Source of the DNA: an uncultured Lachnospiraceae bacterium
Lineage (GTDB): Bacteria > Bacillota > Clostridia > Lachnospirales > Lachnospiraceae
Reading direction: 5' to 3'
DNA length: 5,472 nt
Assembly (NCBI GenBank): GCA_947591115.1
Contig: CANQCX010000133.1
Span: 1 to 5,472, forward strand
In this document: positions 1 through 5,472 of the stretch, piece after piece
Layout: each line of letters starts with the position of its first letter
Numbering within the stretch: position 1 is the first letter of the stretch
The notes under the pieces: generated by a model
Database searches by the model: none
Told to the model about the DNA's origin: nothing
Seen by the model: only the letters and a program-made list of their open reading frames with translations
Made by a program: the position numbers and the translations under genes

Positions 1-44
1 AAATTTATTGTAAGCCTTTTCGACATCCGCCTATACAAAATCAA

Positions 45-73
45 TTGTAAAAATATCAAATTCATGATATAAT
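45..73 (+). promoter_or_regulatory. Sigma-70-type promoter of the AraC-family gene
   Basis: A perfect TATAAT -10 box lies at 68-73, with an extended -10 TG at 65-66. TTGTAA at 45-50 matches four of six bases of the -35 consensus, and the spacer is exactly 17 bases. Transcription should begin near position 80, giving a leader of about 65 bases before the ATG at 145. The surrounding sequence is strongly AT-rich compared with the coding DNA. This is a sequence prediction only. Bases 1-44 show no further convincing element. Confidence 0.72.
53..70. promoter_or_regulatory. Candidate operator: inverted repeat inside the promoter
   Basis: ATATCA at 53-58 and TGATAT at 65-70 form a perfect 6-bp inverted repeat with a 6-base spacer. 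It fills the gap between the -35 and -10 boxes and overlaps the start of the -10. A dimeric protein bound there would block RNA polymerase, so it is placed like a repressor or autoregulation site. The region is very AT-rich, so short dyads arise easily by chance, and no known regulator consensus was recognised. Confidence 0.3.
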
Positions 74-79
74 ATTTCA

Positions 80-93
80 TATTTTATAAAATA
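80..93. promoter_or_regulatory. AT-only perfect palindrome at the predicted transcription start
   Basis: The 14 bases TATTTTATAAAATA read identically on both strands and begin at the predicted transcription start. This could be a second operator half of the promoter, or only a by-product of AT-rich promoter DNA. It contains no G or C, which lowers its weight as a specific site. Confidence 0.22.
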
Positions 94-130
94 CGCAGTT
101 TACCGGACACACCGGCCGCCTTGAAGGAAA

Positions 131-135
131 AGGAG
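131..135 (+). promoter_or_regulatory. Ribosome binding site that fixes the AraC-gene start
   Basis: AGGAG, within a longer purine run, lies nine bases before the ATG at 145. An in-frame TTG at 121 would lengthen the protein by eight residues, but the bases before it are CCGGCCGCC with no Shine-Dalgarno sequence. That extension would also consume this binding site. The ATG at 145 is therefore the preferred start. Confidence 0.8.
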
Positions 136-144
136 AATACCAAC

Positions 145-921
145 ATGGACACAAATCTGCATCAGGAATGGTACCGTCAGGAGAACCATGTCAGCGAAGA
201 GGAGATGCTGCACCGCTCCCCAATTGAGGAATTTGCATTTTATGAAGCTGTCAGTGCCGGAGACATCGATGCCGTACGGCTCAACTGCGAGCAGCAGCGT
301 TTTGCGGATCCGGAGGGAATGGGGATCCTCTCCGTCAATCCTGTGACCAACATGAAATATCATTTTGTTGTCGCTACCGCCATGGTTACCCGTTTCTGCG
401 TAGAAGCCGGCATGGAGATGGAGCAGGCCTTTCGCCTCAGCGACTTTTACATTTTAAAGCTAGACCGCCTTCGCTCGATCGAAGAGATCCTGCAGCTCCA
501 CGATAAAATGGCGCTGGATTTTACCGGCAAGATGCGGCTGATACAAAGAAAAGGCACTTCAAAGCCGATTACCGAATGCATTGAATACATTTATGTACAT
601 ATTAAAGAACGGATCACTGTAGAGGATCTGGCGGACCATACCAAACTGTCCGCCAGCTATCTTTCGCGGCTTTTTAAAGAGGAGCTGGGCATTTCCATCA
701 GCGACTTCATCCGCGAAAAAAAGATCGAAAAGGCTCAGAATCTGCTTCGTTACTGCGATTTCAGCCTGATTGAGATTTCCGCCTATCTGTCTTTTTCCTC
801 CCAGAGCCATTTCATCCAGTCGTTTAAAAAACTGGTCGGAATGACTCCGAAAAAATACCGCGACCTCTATTATGCAACCAACTGGCCGGTCCGCCTGCCA
901 AAGCAGACGAACCCAAACTGA
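145..921 (+). CDS. AraC-family transcriptional regulator
   Basis: This 258-residue cytoplasmic DNA-binding protein probably controls carbohydrate-use genes. The C-terminal part, about residues 139-245, is a typical AraC/XylS double helix-turn-helix domain. The first motif is at about 157-182, with the segment SASYLSRLFKEELG including its recognition helix. The second is at about 207-239 and ends in the family signature (SHFIQSFKKLVGMTPKKYR). The N-terminal 138 residues look mostly helical and include NPVTNMKYHFVVATAM (65-80) and a Glu/Leu-rich segment at 110-130. They do not resemble the arabinose-binding cupin of AraC, and there are no membrane segments or response-regulator receiver motifs, so the signal sensed is unknown. 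The gene has its own promoter and converges on the phosphorylase cluster, ending 10 bases from it. Control of that cluster is inferred from position only; the target could equally lie left of the window. Family assignment is firm, specific role is not. Confidence 0.93.
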   Translation: MDTNLHQEWYRQENHVSEEEMLHRSPIEEFAFYEAVSAGDIDAVRLNCEQQRFADPEGMGILSVNPVTNMKYHFVVATAMVTRFCVEAGMEMEQAFRLSDFYILKLDRLRSIEEILQLHDKMALDFTGKMRLIQRKGTSKPITECIEYIYVHIKERITVEDLADHTKLSASYLSRLFKEELGISISDFIREKKIEKAQNLLRYCDFSLIEISAYLSFSSQSHFIQSFKKLVGMTPKKYRDLYYATNWPVRLPKQTNPN

Positions 922-931
922 TCTTAGTTTG
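914..931. repeat. Short inverted repeat at the convergent gene junction
   Basis: CAAACT (914-919) and AGTTTG (926-931) form a perfect 6-bp stem with a 6-base loop. It overlaps the regulator's TGA stop (919-921) and lies immediately beyond the TAG stop of the opposing gene (932-934). The location suits a shared transcription end, but the stem is short and weak and neither side is followed by a T run. It is not a convincing intrinsic terminator, and no better one is visible in the junction. Confidence 0.3.
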
Positions 932-3346
932 CTACGACAGGAACAGCTCGATTTCGGTATTCTCCTCCATCAAAGCCTCCGGAACATAGCTGCCTTCCGT
1001 TTCTTTGCCGTTTACCAGCATTTTCCTGCATCCGCTTTCCGCATGATGCGGATTGCGGATAACAATATGCAGATGTTTTCCCCGAAAATCTTTCTTTATC
1101 TCCAGTTCTTCCCAGTCCTTTGGGATCGCCGGTTCGATCTTTAATCCGTAAAAATCCGGACGCATTCCCAGAATTCCCTCTACGCAGCCTACCATTACCG
1201 TAGACGCCGTTCCGGTCAGCCAGTGGACATGCGAACGTCCAAAGTACGGACTTGCCTTTCCTTCGGTAAACTGGCCGTAGCAGTACGGTTCCAGCTTCCG
1301 GATCTCGGCGCGGCTATTCTGCGCCGCCGGCGCATTTTCCATAAAATAGGTAAACGCCCGCTCTCCATGTCCCCTCAGCGCCTCCGCCAGAATGATCCAT
1401 CCCTGCGACTGTGAGAAAATTCCCGCATTTTCTTTGGTTCCCGCGTTGTAGATTACAGCAAGCGCGCCGTCAAAGGCATGTTTGTGGTACGGCGGATCCA
1501 TTAAGATCGCCCCGTACTTTGTATTGAGCCTCTGATATACGCTGTCCAGCGCCGCATCCGCCTGTCTGTCGTCCGCCAGTCCGCTGATGACCGCCCAGCT
1601 CTGCGGATTTAACCACATATTTGCCTCCGGATCCGTACGGCCTCCGATCGTCTCGCCCTTCTCGGTAAATCCGCGGATAAAACGATCCTCGTCCCAGCAC
1701 AGCTTTTGAAGGATTTGCTCCAGCTCCTTTTGCTTTTCATCCAGATAGCAAAGATATTCGCCGTCCTCCTTCTGTTTGGCAAACGTTTTCATGATTGTCA
1801 TGGCAAGGTAGAACTGAAATGCCACAAAGGTGGATTCTCCGGCTTTTCCCAGACGCAGACAGTCGTTCCAGTCCGCGTACAGTCCCGCCGGCATTCCATG
1901 ACTGCCCAGACGTTTCATCGAAAAATCAATGGCGCGTTTTAAATGCTCGTATACCGTTCCCTCGTCCCTGTTTGCAAACGGGATCCGCTCCTCCATAAAG
2001 GAAAGGTTTCCCGTTTCGGAAACATATTTATATATGGTTGGAAACAGCCACAGGGCATCGTCCGCCCGATATTGCGGATGTCCCGTTTCCTGAACGTAGG
2101 ACGGATCATCCGGAGTATCTTCCTGTCCCGCGTGATGCGTAAATTTTACCAGCGGAAGACCGCCGCCGTTATCCACCTGCGCGGACAGCATAAAGCGTAT
2201 TTTTTCAACCGCCATTTCCGGAGCAAGATGAATGACGCCCTGAATATCCTGAACCGTATCCCGATATCCGTATCCGTTGCGGAGACCGCAATAGATGAAG
2301 GAAGCGGCTCTTGACCAGATAAACGTCATAAAGCAGTTGTAGGCGTTCCATGTATTGATCATCGTGTTAAATTCCGGACTTGGCGTGCGCACCTGAAAAT
2401 GGGAGAGCTTTTCGTGCCAGTAGGAAATCAAGGTTTCCAGCTCCTCCCTGCAGACCGTCTGCGGAGCTTCGTAACGCTTTAAGATTTGCTCCGCTTCGGC
2501 GTCTTTTTTCATTCCCAGCACAAATACCAGCTCTTTGGATTCGCCCGGCGCAAGTTGGAAAACAGTAGAAAGCGCTCCGCAGCCATTGACGTTGTAATTG
2601 AGCGCGCCTCCCAGATCTCCCTCGGCAACCCCTTTCGGATCGCCATATCCATGATAGCGTCCCAGAAACGCTTCTTTATCGCCGCAATAGGAATCCACCG
2701 AAGCTCCTGCCAAGCCGAAAAAGCGTTCCGTTACGATTTTATGGTCTACCTCTTCGCCTTCCTCCATCCCGTCCAGATTTCCATGAATGAGCTGGCGGAT
2801 CCGATCGCCCTGAAACGATGTGGACGTAATAAACTGGGAATACTGCAGATTGACCTGATCCTGCTCATAATTGCTGTTGTTGGTAAATTCCGCATATCCG
2901 GTTACCGTCAGGCTCCGTTCCTTACCGGACTCATTTTTCAGCGTTACGCTCCACACCTCATACGAGCAGTCCAGCGGAACGTAATAAAGCGCCTCCGAAT
3001 GAATTCCCGCGTAATCGGCGGATATTTTCGTGTATGCCGTTCCATGTCTGCATTCGCTTTTGTATTCGCTTAAATCCTTTCCTACCGGCTGCCACGATGC
3101 CGACCAATAATCATGACTCTTATTATCCCTTATGTAAATATAGCGGCCCGGCTGGTCGAACCCGTTAAACACATAACGCAGAATCCTGCCGTTCGCCCCT
3201 GATTTTGCGAAGCTGTAGCCTCCCGCATTGTTGGAAATGATCGCGCCGTATTCCGGCGAGCCAAGATAATTTACCCAGGGCGCCGGAGTGTCCGGACTGG
3301 TAATTACATATTCTCTTTTTTCATCATCAAAATAACCGTACTGCAT
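932..3346 (-). CDS. cdp: GH94 phosphorylase, cellodextrin phosphorylase-like
   Basis: The 804-residue protein is full length for the family and has no signal peptide, so it is cytoplasmic. It probably phosphorolyses cello-oligosaccharides to glucose 1-phosphate and a chain one unit shorter. The order is GH94-like: N-terminal beta domain (about 1-280, opening MQYGYFDDEKREYVI), helical linker, (alpha/alpha)6 barrel (about 320-725) and C-terminal beta domain. The catalytic general acid is Asp492 in YADWNDCLRLG. WSRAAS (344-349) and WLTGT (709-713) match conserved phosphate-site segments. Gln646 in GIFSQSQGW (642-650) stands where most relatives have His; R. albus cellodextrin phosphorylase is known for the same Gln646. 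Residue 633 is Tyr where that enzyme has Phe. A loop after the general acid is about 12 residues shorter than in the neighbouring cellobiose phosphorylase. The ATG at 3346 is preferred because AGGAG precedes it by six bases; an upstream in-frame start near 3394 would overlap the previous gene. Alternatives are another GH94 specificity, such as cellobionic acid or a different beta-glucoside. Family certain, substrate probable. Confidence 0.85.
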   Translation of the reverse strand: MQYGYFDDEKREYVITSPDTPAPWVNYLGSPEYGAIISNNAGGYSFAKSGANGRILRYVFNGFDQPGRYIYIRDNKSHDYWSASWQPVGKDLSEYKSECRHGTAYTKISADYAGIHSEALYYVPLDCSYEVWSVTLKNESGKERSLTVTGYAEFTNNSNYEQDQVNLQYSQFITSTSFQGDRIRQLIHGNLDGMEEGEEVDHKIVTERFFGLAGASVDSYCGDKEAFLGRYHGYGDPKGVAEGDLGGALNYNVNGCGALSTVFQLAPGESKELVFVLGMKKDAEAEQILKRYEAPQTVCREELETLISYWHEKLSHFQVRTPSPEFNTMINTWNAYNCFMTFIWSRAASFIYCGLRNGYGYRDTVQDIQGVIHLAPEMAVEKIRFMLSAQVDNGGGLPLVKFTHHAGQEDTPDDPSYVQETGHPQYRADDALWLFPTIYKYVSETGNLSFMEERIPFANRDEGTVYEHLKRAIDFSMKRLGSHGMPAGLYADWNDCLRLGKAGESTFVAFQFYLAMTIMKTFAKQKEDGEYLCYLDEKQKELEQILQKLCWDEDRFIRGFTEKGETIGGRTDPEANMWLNPQSWAVISGLADDRQADAALDSVYQRLNTKYGAILMDPPYHKHAFDGALAVIYNAGTKENAGIFSQSQGWIILAEALRGHGERAFTYFMENAPAAQNSRAEIRKLEPYCYGQFTEGKASPYFGRSHVHWLTGTASTVMVGCVEGILGMRPDFYGLKIEPAIPKDWEELEIKKDFRGKHLHIVIRNPHHAESGCRKMLVNGKETEGSYVPEALMEENTEIELFLS

Positions 3347-3352
3347 GTTATA

Positions 3353-3357
3353 CTCCT
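3353..3357 (-). promoter_or_regulatory. Ribosome binding site of the cellodextrin phosphorylase gene
   Basis: On the - strand, GAGAGGAG followed by TATAAC precedes the ATG at 3346-3344. The AGGAG core is six bases from the start. It sits wholly in the 20-base gap after the TAA stop (3369-3367) of the upstream gene. This supports the shorter start choice and suggests that the two genes are translated from one mRNA, possibly with coupling. Confidence 0.82.
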
Positions 3358-3366
3358 CTCTCTTTT

Positions 3367-5472
3367 TTACCCCATTTTTACTTCTACCAGACATTGCGTT
3401 TTTCCTTCCGGTATCGGAAGCGCGCCCTCCGGTTTTACAGGTGTTCCGTCCACTTTTACCGACGTTACCCCATGCTCCACATGTGCAGAATTATCGACAA
3501 CGATCCGGTATCGGACGCCCCGATAAACGCGCTCCGCCGTATAACTCTCCAGACTGTCCGGAATACATGGATCGATCCGCAGTCCTTCCAGCGTCGGTTG
3601 GATTCCCAAGATGTACTGGCTGATGCAGACGAACATCCACGCCGACGTTCCGGTCAGCCAACTGTTTTTTCCCTCTCCGAAGGAGGCGGCATCCTTTCCC
3701 GCTACCATCTGGCAGTACGCATACGGCTCCGTTCTGCGGACCTCACTCTGCTCCTCCAGATAAACCGGACAGATCTTTCGGAAGATTTCAAACGCGCGGT
3801 TTCCATGTCCCAGCATGGTTTCCGCACAGGCAACCCAGGGATTGTTGTGGCAGAAAATTCCGGCGTTTTCTTTATATCCCGGCGGATAAGAAGTAATCTC
3901 CCCCAGCTCGGTGTGATATCTGGTATACGGCGGCTGCAGGATCATAATGCCGTACTTGGAATCCAGATAGGTTTCTACGCTCTTTAACGCCTGCTCGGCC
4001 TTTCCGTTTTTTAGTCCGACACCCGCCATTACGCACATTCCCTGCGGCTCGATGTATATTTTTCCTTCCTCGCACACATGGCTTCCGACCGGATTGGAAA
4101 ACGCGTCATACGCGCGCAGGAACCATTCGCCGTCCCAGCCGTCCGTTTCTACCGCCTGCTGCATTTTTTGTATTTCCTTTTTTGCCAAAGCAGCTTCTTC
4201 TTCGTTGCCCAGATAACGGCAAAGCTCCTTGTATTCGTTTCCGTATTTGATAAACATGCCCGCTATAAATACGGATTCCGCGACCGGTCCCTCGTCCGGT
4301 CCCGATGTCTGAAAGCTCTCTCCCGGTTCCTCGGAAAAACAGTTTAAGTTCAAACAGTCGTTCCAGTCCGCCCTTCCGATCAACGGAAGATGATGCGGGC
4401 CTTTGTTCGCCGCCGTATACCAGAAGCTTCTGCGCAAATGCTCCATCAGCGGCTCTGCCTTTGAAAAGTCGCTGTCCCATGCGCACTTTTCCTCCAGAAT
4501 GGAAAAATCTCCCGTTTCCCTCAGATACGCGCAGGTTCCCGCGATGAGCCACAGCGGATCGTCGCGGAAGCCTCCCCCGATATCCGCATTGCCTTTTTTG
4601 GTCAGCGGCTGGTACTGGTGGTAGGCGCTTCCGTCCTCCATCTGCGTATTGGCAATATCCAGAATACGCTCTCTGGCGCGTTCCGGCAGAAAATGCACAA
4701 ATCCCAGAAGATCCTGACAGGAATCCCGAAATCCCATGCCGCGTCCCAGTCCGCTCTCATAATAGCTGGCGCTCCGGCTCATATTAAACGTTACCATGCA
4801 CTGATACTGATTCCAGATATTGACGGTGCGGTTTAGTTTTTCATCCGGCGTCCGGACAAGAAAAACGGACAATAGCCGTTCCCAATAACTGCTCAATTCC
4901 TTTCTTGCCGCGTCAACCTGCGCATCCGTCCGGTATTTTTTCAGCAGCGCTTCCGCCGGCGCTTTGTTGACGGCTCCTTCCGCCGTAAATTTTTCCGTTT
5001 TCGGATTTTCGCAGTAGCCTAGCACGAAAATAAAGGAGGCGGCTTCCTCCGGCTGCAGCGTAACCTTTAGATGATGCGCGCCAACCGGCTGCCAGCCATG
5101 CGCAATGCTTTGGGAGCATTTTCCTTCTTTGACGGCTTTCGGATTTCCGAAGCCGTTGTACATGCCCAGAAACGCTTCTCTGGAGGTGTCGTAACCTTCA
5201 ATTTTCCGGTTTACGGAATATACGGCATAATAATTTCTCCGCTCGCGGTATTCCGTAATATGGTAGATCGTGCTGCCGTCCACCTCCGTTTCTCCGGTTG
5301 AAAAATTCCGCTGGAAGTTGGAGGCGTCGTCCTGCGCATTCCAAAGACAGAATTCTACAAAACTGAACAGATCGACGGTTTTTTCTTTCGTCCCCTCGTT
5401 TTTGAGGATGATGCGGTTGACCTCGCAGGCGTCCTTTACCGGCACAAACGCTTCCAGCTCCGCCGAAAGATG
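3367..5472 (-). CDS. cbp: Cellobiose phosphorylase (GH94), N-terminus beyond the window
   Basis: The visible 701 residues read openly to the right edge. By comparison with the C. thermocellum enzyme (about 811 residues), roughly 110 N-terminal residues are missing. The GTG at 5445 is an internal valine, not the start, because in-frame homologous sequence (HLSAELEAFVPVKD) continues upstream of it. The enzyme converts cellobiose and phosphate to glucose 1-phosphate and glucose in the cytoplasm. Long stretches match C. thermocellum cellobiose phosphorylase, including FSFVEFCLWNA, NFQRNFSTGE, TEYRERRN and GRGMGFRDS. Numbering from the window edge, the general acid is Asp369 in GRADWNDCLNLNCF, the phosphate-site His is His542 in GIFCHNNPW, and the +1-site Tyr is Tyr529 in TSYPPGYKENAG. 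WLTGT (605-609) is also present. All key residues are intact and the C-terminus (VEVKMG) is natural. It is the upstream partner of the GH94 gene 20 bases downstream, and its promoter lies outside the window. Confidence 0.95.
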   Translation of the reverse strand, partial: HLSAELEAFVPVKDACEVNRIILKNEGTKEKTVDLFSFVEFCLWNAQDDASNFQRNFSTGETEVDGSTIYHITEYRERRNYYAVYSVNRKIEGYDTSREAFLGMYNGFGNPKAVKEGKCSQSIAHGWQPVGAHHLKVTLQPEEAASFIFVLGYCENPKTEKFTAEGAVNKAPAEALLKKYRTDAQVDAARKELSSYWERLLSVFLVRTPDEKLNRTVNIWNQYQCMVTFNMSRSASYYESGLGRGMGFRDSCQDLLGFVHFLPERARERILDIANTQMEDGSAYHQYQPLTKKGNADIGGGFRDDPLWLIAGTCAYLRETGDFSILEEKCAWDSDFSKAEPLMEHLRRSFWYTAANKGPHHLPLIGRADWNDCLNLNCFSEEPGESFQTSGPDEGPVAESVFIAGMFIKYGNEYKELCRYLGNEEEAALAKKEIQKMQQAVETDGWDGEWFLRAYDAFSNPVGSHVCEEGKIYIEPQGMCVMAGVGLKNGKAEQALKSVETYLDSKYGIMILQPPYTRYHTELGEITSYPPGYKENAGIFCHNNPWVACAETMLGHGNRAFEIFRKICPVYLEEQSEVRRTEPYAYCQMVAGKDAASFGEGKNSWLTGTSAWMFVCISQYILGIQPTLEGLRIDPCIPDSLESYTAERVYRGVRYRIVVDNSAHVEHGVTSVKVDGTPVKPEGALPIPEGKTQCLVEVKMG

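Noticed and set aside
9..22. Sequence resembling a catabolite-responsive element (CcpA site), TGTAAGCCTTTTCG
   Set aside because: It fits most positions of the consensus but lacks the central CG and the closing base, and it lies about 20 bases upstream of the -35 box. Too degenerate to claim.
22..60. Possible - strand promoter for a divergent gene left of the window
   Set aside because: A TTGATA-like -35 can be read on the - strand, but the matching -10 is poor and no gene is visible to the left.
102..115. ACCGG repeated twice in the regulator's leader
   Set aside because: Only five bases long with a 4-base gap. It could form at most a 4-bp hairpin, so no riboswitch or attenuator is supported.
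1943..3073. Open frames on the + strand opposite the phosphorylase genes, the longest about 195 codons at 2486-3073
   Set aside because: They lie opposite well-conserved coding sequence, lack ribosome binding sites, and their translations are low-complexity and resemble no family. They are shadows of the - strand genes.
3347..3394. Upstream in-frame start that would add 16 residues to the cellodextrin phosphorylase-like protein
   Set aside because: It would overlap the end of the preceding gene and the added residues (MSGRSKNGVKKREEYN) are unlike GH94 N-termini. The ATG at 3346 has a well-placed AGGAG and begins the family's usual M-x-x-G-x-F-D-D opening.
5443..5445. GTG as the start of the cellobiose phosphorylase
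   Set aside because: The frame stays open to the window edge and the residues before it match the family, so this codon is an internal valine of a gene cut by the window.

Overview
The window holds three genes. On the + strand is an AraC-type transcription regulator (145-921). On the - strand, converging on it, is a tight two-gene cluster of glycoside hydrolase family 94 (GH94) phosphorylases. Its first gene is a cellobiose phosphorylase whose N-terminal coding part lies beyond the right edge (3367-5472). Its second is a cellodextrin-phosphorylase-like enzyme that is complete (932-3346). Protein similarity was judged from remembered family sequences, not from a database search.

The likely source is a low-to-mid G+C Firmicute, probably a clostridium of the Lachnospiraceae/Ruminococcaceae type found in gut or other plant-fibre habitats. 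Reasons are the purine-rich AGGAG ribosome binding sites, the AT-rich promoter with consensus TATAAT beside coding DNA of roughly balanced base composition, and two phosphorylases closest to those of Clostridium thermocellum and Ruminococcus albus. Genus cannot be fixed from this window.

Layout: 1-144 is the AT-rich control region of the regulator gene, with a good extended -10 promoter and two dyad-symmetric sequences in and just after it. The regulator follows. Its stop codon is only 10 bases from the stop codon of the convergent phosphorylase, and a small inverted repeat fills that junction. The two phosphorylase genes are separated by 20 bases, which contain the downstream gene's ribosome binding site, so they are almost certainly one transcript reading right to left. 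Its promoter is outside the window. No gene-free stretch exceeds 300 bases.

Together the enzymes form an intracellular phosphorolytic route for cellulose breakdown products. The cellodextrin phosphorylase would shorten imported cello-oligosaccharides one glucose 1-phosphate at a time. The cellobiose phosphorylase would split the final cellobiose into glucose and glucose 1-phosphate, saving ATP. The AraC protein is a plausible but unproven local regulator. I see no previously undescribed system. The most informative detail is at the active site of the second phosphorylase: Gln646 replaces the usual phosphate-site His, as in R. albus cellodextrin phosphorylase, but residue 633 is Tyr where the R. 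albus enzyme has Phe.
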